Shown here: positions 8,103 through 16,867 of the stretch, piece after piece
Position numbering within the stretch: position 1 is the first letter of the stretch
Layout of the letters: each line of letters begins with the position of its first letter
DNA from: Myxococcales bacterium
GTDB lineage: Bacteria; Myxococcota_A; Bradymonadia; Bradymonadales; Bradymonadaceae
Length of the DNA: 41,773 bases
NCBI GenBank assembly: GCA_007119175.1
Contig: SKQC01000363.1
Span: forward strand, 1-41,773
Direction of reading: 5' to 3'
Made by a program: the position numbers and the translations under genes
The notes under the pieces: model-generated
What the model was told of the DNA's origin: nothing
Database searches by the model: none
Seen by the model: the letters and a program-made list of their open reading frames with translations, nothing else

Positions 8103-9047
8103 TTAGCTGTCGTCACCGGCGTCCTCGCCGACGTCTGGCTCACCGCCTACATCATCCTCGTCGCCGACGTCTGGATCGTCGCCTACATCATCCTCGTCGC
8201 CGACGTCTGGCTCACCGCCTACATCATCCTCGTCACCGACGTCTGGCTCACCGCCTACATCATCCTCGTCACCGGTATCGGGTCCGACATCAAGTTCTGC
8301 ATCCGGTTCCGGCTCGGCATCCAGCTCGGGCTCGGCATCCGGTTCCGGATCGGCATCGAGCTCCGCGTCTAATTCGGGCTCAGCATCCGGTTCCGGATCG
8401 GCATCGAGCTCCGGTTCGGCGTCGAGCTCCGGTTCGGCGTCGGGCTCCTCGCTGACGTCGGGCAGATTTGGGCCTGGAGGAGTGACATCGCCAATATCCG
8501 GAAGTACTGGAGCGTCAACGTCCGGTGGGGGCAAATACTCTACATCGCTGCGGTCGATAAAGCCGACGTCCAACAACTCCTCTTCCGGCTCAAAGACATC
8601 GTCGATGATCTCCAGCGAACCCTCGAAATCTCCGGCCAGCGTCACCGACGTGCCGCCGGTGTCGATCTGGGCGGAAAAGTCCCCGCTAACTTCGGCACCG
8701 TCGGCTTCGCGAAACTCATCGAGGTGTATCTCTCCACCTGTGGCATCGGGAATCACAGTGGAGCCGCTCTGGCCGGAGACGGTTCCCTGCTGTGGAATCT
8801 TATAAGAACCGGCCCCATCCTGAAGCTCATCGGCATCGACGATCACGCGCACCGGCACCTGCCCGTTTTCGCGAAAATACTCGACTGACAACTCCGATGA
8901 ATACAAGCGAATGCGCACATCGTCAAAACTGCCGTCGTAGGTGTCGAGCAGGCTGCCGTCGAGCGAACCGGCCCCGGAGGAACTATCGCAGCCCACGGTG
9001 GCTGCAATAAGGAGACCACAGCCGGCAACGACTAAAATTTGCTTCAT
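8103..9047 (-). CDS. Lipoprotein with acidic tandem-repeat tail
   Basis: The product is 314 aa from ATG 9047; TTG 9068 is the alternative start. The signal peptide ends in ATVGC. Residues ~25-165 form a compact beta-rich domain with a DEF..ADG..VSGDFSA pattern and an FEGSLEIID strand, seen in form in other myxobacterial lipoproteins but not named by me. From ~190 onward the protein is almost only D, E, P, G, V and A: first EPELDA-type repeats, then four copies of a 12-residue unit (GDEDDVGGEPDV). The tail is highly acidic, probably disordered, and could bind divalent cations. It is the last gene of the surface-protein operon, starting 32 bp after the stop of the propeller-like gene. The acidic tail suits the calcium-binding theme of the operon, but that is inference. 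Confidence 0.75.
   Translation of the reverse strand: MKQILVVAGCGLLIAATVGCDSSSGAGSLDGSLLDTYDGSFDDVRIRLYSSELSVEYFRENGQVPVRVIVDADELQDGAGSYKIPQQGTVSGQSGSTVIPDATGGEIHLDEFREADGAEVSGDFSAQIDTGGTSVTLAGDFEGSLEIIDDVFEPEEELLDVGFIDRSDVEYLPPPDVDAPVLPDIGDVTPPGPNLPDVSEEPDAEPELDAEPELDADPEPDAEPELDAELDADPEPDAEPELDAEPEPDAELDVGPDTGDEDDVGGEPDVGDEDDVGGEPDVGDEDDVGDDPDVGDEDDVGGEPDVGEDAGDDS
8130..8273 (-). repeat. Four tandem 36-bp coding repeats
   Basis: Exactly four 36-bp units (8130-8165, 8166-8201, 8202-8237, 8238-8273) encode a 12-residue acidic unit. The last two are identical, the first differs by one base and the second by a few. The neighbouring 8290-8450 holds a less regular EPDAEPELDA repeat. Copy number is likely to vary between strains. 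Confidence 0.95.
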
Positions 9048-9079
9048 GATTCCAATTCGCTGTGCCAAGTGACCATCCT

Positions 9080-10537
9080 TTAGTCGACGGCGTCTCGCCG
9101 TGCCATCCGAATTTCGGTAGAGACCGTTTCCGCCTCTTCATCATAAACCTCACAGCGATAACTCACCACCGGTTCATCGCCGTCGAACAGCAGCGAAGGC
9201 CGCTGCCCGCATGCGGCGAGACTTTCCCCAGAATCGATTTCCTCGTGAGACCACGTACCGTCTTCCCGATAGGCAAAAATCACCGCTGTGTCCTCGGCAG
9301 CGCAATCCCCAAGTCCATTGGCGGCCACCGTACAGCGATAATAGGCAGCGGCGAGCGTTCCCTGTGGCGACTGGGCAAGCGACGGACTATAGCCCTCGTC
9401 GTAAGTGGAGTCACCGATCGTACTTCCATCGGTAAACTCCCAGGCGCTGGCCGATTCAAATTCCTCCCACTCTTTCAGCGACGCCATTCGTGGCGTTCCC
9501 AATTCGCTGTCATAAAACATCACATGAAGCTCGCCAGTATCCGGATCGAGGACGACCCCCGGTTCTTCTTCATTTCCCTGATTAAAGAGCTGGACCTGTT
9601 TCCACTCCCCGTCGACTCGCCAGGCGACCCAGTATCCCAGGCGCTCCTCGATATTGCTCTCCGTCGGTGTGTAATAGGCAATGATCGGCTCGTCGTCATC
9701 ATTGAAGAGCAACCTGTTGTACTGGCCGGCCCCGTTGGCCCATTCCACCGCTTCGGGCTCCCAACTTCCCCCGGTGCGGTGAACGAATTCCAGATCGGCT
9801 CGACGAAAATCATCTACCTGAAGGCCCCCGAAATGCACGTCGCGATAGGCGACGGCGGGCTGATTTTGAGAATCGAAGGCCAAACCGGGGTGATATCCGA
9901 CGACATACCCGGCATCGGCGGCCGCATGACCTGTCGCCGCCTCATCGCTCGTCGACACCGCCGTTTCGTGACTCCAGTCGCCCTCTCCCTCCCGATACAA
10001 CACGCCGACGTCATTGACTCCGCAATACTCTACCATCTGGGAGATCGGCTCCCCGGTCATCGTCACCACTACCGCCTGGCCCTCTGCGTCGTATCCCAGA
10101 TCCAGCCCCTGAGGGGCACTGAGAAAGGGTTTTGCGTGGATCAGCTCATCACTCCAGTCGCCCCCCGGTGAGCGCTCCATATAGTGAAGCGGCCACAGCA
10201 CGCGGTTGGGCGGCTCGTCCATATCAAGCTCGTCGCAGGGCTCACCGGTCTCGGGAGTCATCTCAAAAAACGCCAGCCCAATCGTACCGTCGTCACTTCG
10301 GGCCATTCGGAGTTGAAAGCCCGCCTCCTCATCAAAGGGAACGGTCTCCGTCTCCCAGGGATCCTCGACAGGATCGGGGCGAGGCGGAGGATCGTCATTT
10401 TGATTCTGATTTACCTCCTCTTGCTCTTCCTCCCCGCAGCCCATCACCGCTACCCCTACAACCAGTGCTGTACACAGGCTGAGTGCGACTACCGCTAAGG
10501 CATATCGCATGTTTGGTCGTTTTCGTTGATCACGCAT
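9080..10537 (-). CDS. Propeller-like lipoprotein
   Basis: The product is 485 aa. ATG 10537 has GAGG seven bases upstream and a basic n-region, which I prefer to ATG 10510; it overlaps the end of the PPC-repeat gene by 43 nt. The lipobox is VMGC. An acidic/Pro-rich linker (~35-65) leads to a domain with at least five recurrences of a D..G.P.VAY motif (for example SQNQPAVAYRD, DDEPIIAYYT, GDEPVVSYRC). These are the blade-like repeats of sialidase/WD40-type beta-propellers common in secreted myxobacterial proteins. No catalytic Asp-box set is evident, so a binding role is more likely than an enzymatic one. It is the fourth gene of the VWA/TSP3 operon. Confidence 0.72.
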   Translation of the reverse strand: MRDQRKRPNMRYALAVVALSLCTALVVGVAVMGCGEEEQEEVNQNQNDDPPPRPDPVEDPWETETVPFDEEAGFQLRMARSDDGTIGLAFFEMTPETGEPCDELDMDEPPNRVLWPLHYMERSPGGDWSDELIHAKPFLSAPQGLDLGYDAEGQAVVVTMTGEPISQMVEYCGVNDVGVLYREGEGDWSHETAVSTSDEAATGHAAADAGYVVGYHPGLAFDSQNQPAVAYRDVHFGGLQVDDFRRADLEFVHRTGGSWEPEAVEWANGAGQYNRLLFNDDDEPIIAYYTPTESNIEERLGYWVAWRVDGEWKQVQLFNQGNEEEPGVVLDPDTGELHVMFYDSELGTPRMASLKEWEEFESASAWEFTDGSTIGDSTYDEGYSPSLAQSPQGTLAAAYYRCTVAANGLGDCAAEDTAVIFAYREDGTWSHEEIDSGESLAACGQRPSLLFDGDEPVVSYRCEVYDEEAETVSTEIRMARRDAVD

Positions 10538-12606
10538 GGCGGTTCCTCACAGATATCGGAGACTTTCTCGATGCAAAAGCGGTATTGTTGATCTGGATCC
10601 CACGCTCGGGTGTCCTCGTTGACGGTTCGTCCGTCCTCCAGCAGCTCCAGGCGATCACGAACCAAAATATAATAGTCGTCATCGTCGTGGTGCTGTGATG
10701 AATACAGACACTCATTGCCCGGGTCCAGCCCTCCCAGTGTCATACTCCGGGCCGGGTGGCTATCCTCGTAGTCGCTAAATACCAGGGTATGCCACAGCGA
10801 TGTTCGGTTGTGCAGATTCATGACGTAATCGACTGGACCGGCATCGATTTCGTAATGGAAGGCAATAGTGCAGTCCTCCTCAGGACAGGGGTGTTCGTAG
10901 CGAAACCAGTCCATGTCGTTTTGGTAGCCCACACTGCCAGTGATCCAGTCCCCGCTGCCACAGCACTCTGGCTCATCACCGGTGCAGTCGAGCACATCGA
11001 CGGTCGTTGCAAATGCTTGGTTCTCTGAGATTGGAAGAGAACTTTCCACCTCGTTGGTAAACAGGTTATTCGGCTCGTTGGTGTCGGGATTGTCGCGGAT
11101 CCGTACCTCCAGATCGTAGCGAAGCTGAGGCTGTGCGGCCTGAGATTGAAAGTCGCTGGCACGCAGATAAATGGCGTCGCCGCCGAAAATCGGCGCCGAT
11201 ATCACCGCCCGGTTGCGATCCGGTCTCGTATCTGGCGAGGCGACGCACTCCGGGAGAAAATCGGGGCAGTCATAGCGTCGCTGTACTTGATTTCCCCCAC
11301 ATACCCCTTCCTGCAAACACGATCTGGGTGCCGCACAGGTATTTGTCGATGGATTGCATTGCTCGTTATAACCCGCGCAATCGAGCTCGTCGGCGCAGGG
11401 AAGCTCCAAAAATTCGCAGTCGTCATCCGCTTCACAGGGGCTCTCATGGTGGGGACGTACCATCATCAGATTGGCCTGTAATTCGTGGGAGAGATCCCAT
11501 TTTTCCTCATTTGATAGGTCGTCGGTATCAAAGACCATCTCCGCTTCCAATAGCCCGTTTTCACATCCCTCGATGGGGATTCGAAACCAGTCGATATCAC
11601 CGGGCGCACTGATCGTTCCCCAGGTGCTCAAGGTCTCGCTCCACCCGGAGCCGCAACTGACCGCAGACTCGCTCAGGTCGGTGGCTTGCTCAGGCGTGTC
11701 ATTCGGTTCGTTTGGATCGATATCTTCGATGATGTCCAGGGTCAGCTCGTAGGGCGTCTCGAGGTCGGCGTCGACGTCGTCCATATCTCGAACCACCACG
11801 AAGTAGGTTCCGGCTCCCTGCACGGCGACCAGGCGCTCAATTTCCGTCGCTTCCGTTTGCGACGATGCATTCTCCACTGTAGCCAGCACCTCGCCGTCGT
11901 CGCTGTGGACCTCGGCTTCGATCTGATATTGCAGCGGATCTGCTTCCAACTGCAGATGCAATAATTCACGATCGTCGAGATCGATTGAGTACCAGTCCTC
12001 GTCTCCTCGACAGGCGATATAACCCTGTGTGGTGTCTCCATCCTGTACCTGGGTGGCCTCTTCGGCAGTGTTATTGGGCTCGTTGCCGTCGGGATTTGCC
12101 CGGGTATCGATCTCGAGTTCATAGTGGTGATTAAAATCCTGGTTATTCTCCGTGTAATCGCGAAGGGCCACCAGGTAGTCCCCTGGCTCCAGACACTCCA
12201 ACGCCTGTAATGGCTGGGGCATACCGATCTCGTCGAGATTGGCACGGGCCACCACTTCACCGGAATCACCTCCCTGATCTTCGTAGATGGAGTACGTCAG
12301 TTCCACCGGCGTAAGCCCGGTACTCATCCCCGCCGAGATATCAATGATGGGTTCAGCGGCCTCAAGGGAAAACGAATACCACTCCTGATGACCGACCGGG
12401 CAGATATAGCCGGTCGTCACCTCACCAATGCTAAGTGAGGCCGCATCCTCGGGGGTATTATTATCTCCGCGCTCACACTGCACGGAGGGGTCTTCGTTAT
12501 TCGGATCGCCATTTTCCCCCTCTCCGTTTTCCGTGCACGCCACGGCAAATAAAAGAAGAAGAGAAAGGACGAACCATTTATGGCCACAGACAATGCTCAT
12601 CGGCAT
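10495..12606 (-). CDS. Lipoprotein with four PPC-like domains
   Basis: The product is 703 aa. ATG 12606 lies next to a GGGGAG ribosome site (ATG 12600 is also possible) and overlaps the VWA gene by 29 nt. The lipobox is AVAC. Four units start with an EPN(D/N)T-like motif (~47, ~170, ~295, ~525), continue to a DWY/DWF strand and end in a Y-x-L-x-strand: the pre-peptidase C-terminal (PPC) domain pattern, a beta-sandwich often involved in surface binding. Between the third and fourth units, at ~385-460, is a Cys-rich insertion with about a dozen cysteines in a C..DDDC / CADELDC pattern, probably a disulfide knot. There is no peptidase domain, so the PPC modules are not accessory to a protease here. 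It is the third gene of the operon. Confidence 0.78.
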   Translation of the reverse strand: MPMSIVCGHKWFVLSLLLLFAVACTENGEGENGDPNNEDPSVQCERGDNNTPEDAASLSIGEVTTGYICPVGHQEWYSFSLEAAEPIIDISAGMSTGLTPVELTYSIYEDQGGDSGEVVARANLDEIGMPQPLQALECLEPGDYLVALRDYTENNQDFNHHYELEIDTRANPDGNEPNNTAEEATQVQDGDTTQGYIACRGDEDWYSIDLDDRELLHLQLEADPLQYQIEAEVHSDDGEVLATVENASSQTEATEIERLVAVQGAGTYFVVVRDMDDVDADLETPYELTLDIIEDIDPNEPNDTPEQATDLSESAVSCGSGWSETLSTWGTISAPGDIDWFRIPIEGCENGLLEAEMVFDTDDLSNEEKWDLSHELQANLMMVRPHHESPCEADDDCEFLELPCADELDCAGYNEQCNPSTNTCAAPRSCLQEGVCGGNQVQRRYDCPDFLPECVASPDTRPDRNRAVISAPIFGGDAIYLRASDFQSQAAQPQLRYDLEVRIRDNPDTNEPNNLFTNEVESSLPISENQAFATTVDVLDCTGDEPECCGSGDWITGSVGYQNDMDWFRYEHPCPEEDCTIAFHYEIDAGPVDYVMNLHNRTSLWHTLVFSDYEDSHPARSMTLGGLDPGNECLYSSQHHDDDDYYILVRDRLELLEDGRTVNEDTRAWDPDQQYRFCIEKVSDICEEPPCVINENDQTCDMP

Positions 12607-14689
12607 CAAACTCCCCGACCTCGACGAAATCGTCTTCGGTCAAATGTACTTTTCCTGATGGTGGATTTTTATAATCGCCGTCGGGATCGTAATTCGCCAT
12701 TACACAGGCGAAACGATAGGTCCCGGACGCCGATGGATCATCGTATGGAACTTCACTGGTATACAGCAGAATTCGGTTCCAGTTATTTCCCGGATATACG
12801 GCCCGCTTATTCGGCAGGGTGGGTACCAGGGTAATATTGCTGACTCGATACTGATAGCAGGTCTGGGGCCCGGAACGTGGAATCTTTTCGGTCTGGTAAC
12901 GATATGCGACCTGTGAGCGGACATGATTGCTATCGCAGCGCGGGTCGGTATTGGCCAGCACCTCTTGCTTATTGGTCACCCCATTTAACGAATAGTCCTC
13001 GTGAGTATCGTCTCGTGTCGGGTCGGTACGGAAACGGGCTTCCACAAAATCGGGCAGACCGTCGCCGGCGGTGTCGACACCGCGCTGTGAGGTGCCGAAA
13101 TAGACCTCCTCACAATCGTGCATTCCATCGCCGGTTCGGTCTGCGTAATCGCAGCGACCGTCGCCGTTTAAGTCCGGACAATCACAGAGACCGTCTTCGT
13201 TGTTGTCGACGCAATCACGGCCGTATTCGCTTAGACACGGGGTATCGGGATCGGTGACACAGTCGCAGATCCCATCGCCATTAGAGTCGAAGAGGCAATC
13301 ACAGAGGCCGTCTCCATTGGAGTCGATACAGGGCGGTGGGATGTAACAATCGGAGTCATCGGGATCGAGGGGATCGAGGCCCGAGTCCCGAAAGCGCCAT
13401 TCCAGATAATCGCTGAGACCATCTCCGTCAGTGTCACGGTCAAGAGGATCGGTGCCGATGGAAAACTCCATCATATCTGCCAATCCGTCGCCATCGGTAT
13501 CGATAAGCGGCTCGCCGCACTCGGGCACCCCGCTTCCATTGACGTCGACGAATAGCTCGGGCTCCAGCAACCCCTCCCGGACCTGGGTGGCTAAATCGAG
13601 CTCTTCTGATTCCTCCTCTTCTTCCGAAGCATCGCCGTTTTCTTCTTCGTCTTGTGGCTCCTCCGGTGGCAGATCAGCGGGCCGAAAGGGGATATCGTCA
13701 TCGGGAACCACGATTTGCTCACTGTCGACGACGGTATTTAGATTCGTCGCCCCGAGCGTCTCCAATGTAAAAATCCGGCGTAGCTCCGTGAACTCGGCAA
13801 AGAGAAAATTGAGCTCGCCCTGGTTTTCAAACCCCCGGTAGTTGCCGCCGCCGACCTCCGCCATATCGCTGAGAAGCGCCTCCGCCTGGTCGTCAACCAC
13901 GGCCACTCCGGTGGATAAAAAGGCGGTGTGGAACGAAAACTCACCGACCCGGAAGGTATTGGCCAGATCGACCATGGCGTCGACGGAGTCCATGATCCGG
14001 CCGTGGGTCTGTTCCCGCCCTTCCCCGCCGTCGACATTGGGGATGCCGTCGGAGAGGAAAATGACCATATATTTGCTCAGCGGTAGTGATTCCAGGCTCT
14101 GATCGAGAAGTTCTGTGCGGAGCTGAAAATACCCCTCATCCAGAGCATTGAGGTAGTTGGTGGTGGCCGCCGTCTCGCGCAGCGCAGCGGTTCCCTCAAG
14201 GAGCCGATCGCGATCGTCGGTAAAATAATCAGTGGGTAACCCCGTGTCGTCGTCGATGATAGCCACCGTCGACTGTGATTCGCCATCAAAGCGATTGATT
14301 CCGAATTCCACCGCCCCCGGAGCTTCGTCAAGCAGTCGCTCCCAGGTCTCTCGCACGGCCCGTTCGCGGTTCGTCTCCCCCGTCACTGGATCGGGGGGAT
14401 CGACGACCTCCATAGAACTGGAGGTATCGACGATAAACAAAACTCGCATTGGAAACCGCAGCTCATCGGGGGGACTTGTGCAGATCTCGCCGCGAATTTC
14501 CAGCTTGTCGTCGCGATGGACCTGCTCGCTTGGTCCCTCTTCAAGATCCGCGTCAGTACAGGTAATGATCGCCGGCGACAGGGCCACTGCCGCCAGCAGA
14601 AATATCGCGGCCGGCCAGCGCCATAAGTCCCGGCGCCACTTATTGGTGTGCTGCAAGCTCACGTTCGCAATTCCTCGTCGTAGCGTCAT
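12578..14689 (-). CDS. VWA and TSP3 repeat surface protein (paralogue B)
   Basis: The product is 703 aa. The start overlaps the upstream stop as ATGA. A basic N-terminus and hydrophobic segment end in IITC, a poor but possible lipobox. The VWA domain (~80-310) has a full metal-ion-dependent adhesion site: DTSSS at 88-92, a Thr in the middle and FLSDG. An acidic Glu-rich linker follows, then at ~370-600 a row of calcium-binding TSP3-like DTDGDG / DSNGDG repeats with interspersed Cys pairs. The last ~100 residues form a domain shared with the neighbouring paralogue (CYQYRVSNITL, an NR..LYTSE turn, FACVMANYD). VWA plus TSP3 suggests a Ca2+/Mg2+-dependent adhesin. The VWA lipoprotein CglB of Myxococcus is an adhesin of gliding, a possible functional analogue. 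Confidence 0.82.
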   Translation of the reverse strand: MTLRRGIANVSLQHTNKWRRDLWRWPAAIFLLAAVALSPAIITCTDADLEEGPSEQVHRDDKLEIRGEICTSPPDELRFPMRVLFIVDTSSSMEVVDPPDPVTGETNRERAVRETWERLLDEAPGAVEFGINRFDGESQSTVAIIDDDTGLPTDYFTDDRDRLLEGTAALRETAATTNYLNALDEGYFQLRTELLDQSLESLPLSKYMVIFLSDGIPNVDGGEGREQTHGRIMDSVDAMVDLANTFRVGEFSFHTAFLSTGVAVVDDQAEALLSDMAEVGGGNYRGFENQGELNFLFAEFTELRRIFTLETLGATNLNTVVDSEQIVVPDDDIPFRPADLPPEEPQDEEENGDASEEEEESEELDLATQVREGLLEPELFVDVNGSGVPECGEPLIDTDGDGLADMMEFSIGTDPLDRDTDGDGLSDYLEWRFRDSGLDPLDPDDSDCYIPPPCIDSNGDGLCDCLFDSNGDGICDCVTDPDTPCLSEYGRDCVDNNEDGLCDCPDLNGDGRCDYADRTGDGMHDCEEVYFGTSQRGVDTAGDGLPDFVEARFRTDPTRDDTHEDYSLNGVTNKQEVLANTDPRCDSNHVRSQVAYRYQTEKIPRSGPQTCYQYRVSNITLVPTLPNKRAVYPGNNWNRILLYTSEVPYDDPSASGTYRFACVMANYDPDGDYKNPPSGKVHLTEDDFVEVGEFDADEHCLWP

Positions 14690-16770
14690 TCGTCGTCGCC
14701 ATCGTCATCGATGCCGGCACAACTTTCGCACGCCTCGGCAAGATCGTCGAGCAGGTCCTCTAAGAGAACCCGCTCCCATGGGCGATGGCAGTCACTGGAG
14801 GGGTCGAAGCTGCCCATGGGGACGAAGAATCCATACGATTGCTCCGGAAGCCGGAGCCGCGCCGAGCTGTCGATATGCCGTCCCATCAGCGCAAAGATCT
14901 CGTCGGGGTGAAATAGGCGATTATCCAGGGTGATACGCGGGGGCATACACTCCTCGACCATATCGGCCAGGTCACTGCGGTCGGCCAACTCCCCCTCGTC
15001 ATAATCAAAATATCCACACTCGGAAATCGTCTGCAGGCGCCGATAAAAGTCGTCGGCCCGGGCCTCCAAATTATCCGAAGTAACGTCGATCACCCCGTCC
15101 TCTGGGTATTTTGTCTGACCGTCATACAGGGCTTCAAAGCAGGCTACTTTGTGGATTCCTCCCACGCCGCCCATCTCGGTAAGCCGATCATGAGCATAAA
15201 TCTTGACCCGATTCCGGCCGCGCTCCCGGGGCAATTCGGTGGGCGCCATCTGGATGCGCTGGATGTCATAGTCATAGCACCGGCGTTCGTCGGTGCCACT
15301 GCTGCCGATGCGATCGACCTCGCCTAGTCCATGGTCATCGAGATCGTAGAGAATTCGCTCCGACCGATAGGCTGCTTCACTCGAGATCTGTGGGTGAACA
15401 CCACCGCGGACGGCGTCGAAATTGGAGACGCCATCGAAACTATCGTCGCGATCGCCGTCGACGGTCAATGGATCGAGGCCCAGGAGCACCTTGAGACGAT
15501 CGGGAATTCCATCGCCGGAGGTGTCGGGAGTGTTTAAGTCCGTGCCCAGATAATCCTCCTCACAAACCGTCAGTCCGTCGCCGGTGAGATCCGAGGAGTC
15601 GCGGCACGTCAGCGCCGGGCGCTCCGGATCGGTGGGGTCAAATCCCTCATTGCGAAACTGCCATTCGAAAAAATCACTATAGCCATCGTCGTCGGTATCC
15701 CAATCGAATGGGTCGGTGCCGATCTCGCGCTCCAGGGCATCAGAGAGCCCGTCTCCGTCGCTGTCGGGCTCCAGCCCCTCTTCGGTTCGCACCGCATTTT
15801 CATTATGGGCGATCATCGTATGGAGCCCGTATTGGGCGGGCATACTGGAGACATTGATGCGAAGATAATCGGAGTCGCCCTGCTCAAGGTTGATATCCTG
15901 GAAGATCCCTTCTCCGGCAGTGGCCATTTCCCTCAATAACCCGCTGGCCGCCTCCCGCTCGTAGCCGAACTCCTCGGCGACATCGCCACAGATCTGCTGA
16001 ACGACATGAACCGGCGAAAAAAGCAGTGTCGTATTCATATTGAGTCGACCCACATCGTATAACTCGCCCAATTCCATGAGCTCATCGACCCGGGCCAGTA
16101 TCTGTTCGGGCTGATTGTAGGGCTGACACGGCGTGTGCTCGACGTATTCCCCGTCCGGGATATCGAGATCTGTATTACACACTCCATACAGACTGTCCGG
16201 CGGTCCGCTGGAGTCGCATCCTGCGGTGCACACCGGCTCTGGAACTCCGTCGCTGACGAAGTTGACGATATAACGGGTTCGCGCTCGCTCTCTGGGATCA
16301 GTCTCGCGCATTTCTTCTTCAAGCATTCGCCCGGTACTGGCCAGAACTCCTTGATAATCTGTGGCATTGCCCAGCCCCTGAGCCGGATCGAGAAATTCCT
16401 GTATATCATCGATATCGCGGGTAAAGCCGGTCTCGCGCACCCAGGTGGAAAACCCAATAAATGCAAACTCGGCATTGGGAATGGCGCGAATATCCTCGAC
16501 GGCCGCCTGCAGGGCCTCAAAGCGCCGGTTTTCACTGTCCAGACATTGCAGTGAATAAGATTGGTCGAGCACAAAGACGACCTTGACCGGGAAAGTCACA
16601 TCGCCGCTGGGTTCGGTGCAATATTCGCCCGTGATGCGCAAAAGATTGTCGATCTCCTCCTCTTCTTCCAGTTGCCCTTGTTGAAGTCTGGCTTCGGAAC
16701 ACCCCGTGGAGGTGACGGCCAGCAAGGCCATAGCGAGGAGCACGAAGAGAGCGGGAATTCGTGTATTCAT
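14686..16770 (-). CDS. VWA and TSP3 repeat lipoprotein (paralogue A)
   Basis: The product is 694 aa. The signal peptide ends in STGC (Cys24), a probable lipobox, and a Glu-rich linker follows. The VWA domain (~60-310) keeps the adhesion-site residues: DQSYS at 69-73, a Thr in ATDYQG, and FVSDG. It carries a cysteine-rich insertion near 180-220. TSP3-like repeats (DSDGDGLSD, DTDDDGYSD, DTSGDGIPD) lie at ~330-450. The C-terminal domain parallels paralogue B (CYDYDIQRIQM, NRVKIYAHD, KVACFEALYD) but is longer, ending in ESCAG and an acidic tail. The gene is first in the five-gene operon, preceded by a strong terminator at 16805-16850, so its promoter must lie in the short stretch 16771-16867 or in the gene upstream. 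The likely role is a metal-dependent surface adhesin. Confidence 0.82.
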   Translation of the reverse strand: MNTRIPALFVLLAMALLAVTSTGCSEARLQQGQLEEEEEIDNLLRITGEYCTEPSGDVTFPVKVVFVLDQSYSLQCLDSENRRFEALQAAVEDIRAIPNAEFAFIGFSTWVRETGFTRDIDDIQEFLDPAQGLGNATDYQGVLASTGRMLEEEMRETDPRERARTRYIVNFVSDGVPEPVCTAGCDSSGPPDSLYGVCNTDLDIPDGEYVEHTPCQPYNQPEQILARVDELMELGELYDVGRLNMNTTLLFSPVHVVQQICGDVAEEFGYEREAASGLLREMATAGEGIFQDINLEQGDSDYLRINVSSMPAQYGLHTMIAHNENAVRTEEGLEPDSDGDGLSDALEREIGTDPFDWDTDDDGYSDFFEWQFRNEGFDPTDPERPALTCRDSSDLTGDGLTVCEEDYLGTDLNTPDTSGDGIPDRLKVLLGLDPLTVDGDRDDSFDGVSNFDAVRGGVHPQISSEAAYRSERILYDLDDHGLGEVDRIGSSGTDERRCYDYDIQRIQMAPTELPRERGRNRVKIYAHDRLTEMGGVGGIHKVACFEALYDGQTKYPEDGVIDVTSDNLEARADDFYRRLQTISECGYFDYDEGELADRSDLADMVEECMPPRITLDNRLFHPDEIFALMGRHIDSSARLRLPEQSYGFFVPMGSFDPSSDCHRPWERVLLEDLLDDLAEACESCAGIDDDGDDE

Positions 16771-16804
16771 GGCAGATGAATCACTGAGCAGAAGGGGCCA
16801 GCAT

Positions 16805-16850
16805 AAAAAGGTACGGCCCGGCCCAATCGGCCGGGCCGTACCAGAGTTTT
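16805..16850 (-). terminator. Strong terminator between TSP3 gene and VWA operon
   Basis: A perfect 14-bp stem (GGTACGGCCCGGCC and its complement) with a 5-base loop is flanked by AAAAA on the left and AGAGTTTT on the right. It can end the TSP3/PKD-like transcript on the - strand and could act in both directions. It isolates the sorting-signal protein from the VWA operon. Confidence 0.93.
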
Positions 16851-16867
16851 AGGTGGTACTCCACCGA

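Noticed and set aside
9062-10171. 369-aa ORF on the + strand
   Set aside because: Lies opposite the propeller-like lipoprotein, which has a signal peptide, ribosome site and motifs; the antisense frame has none.
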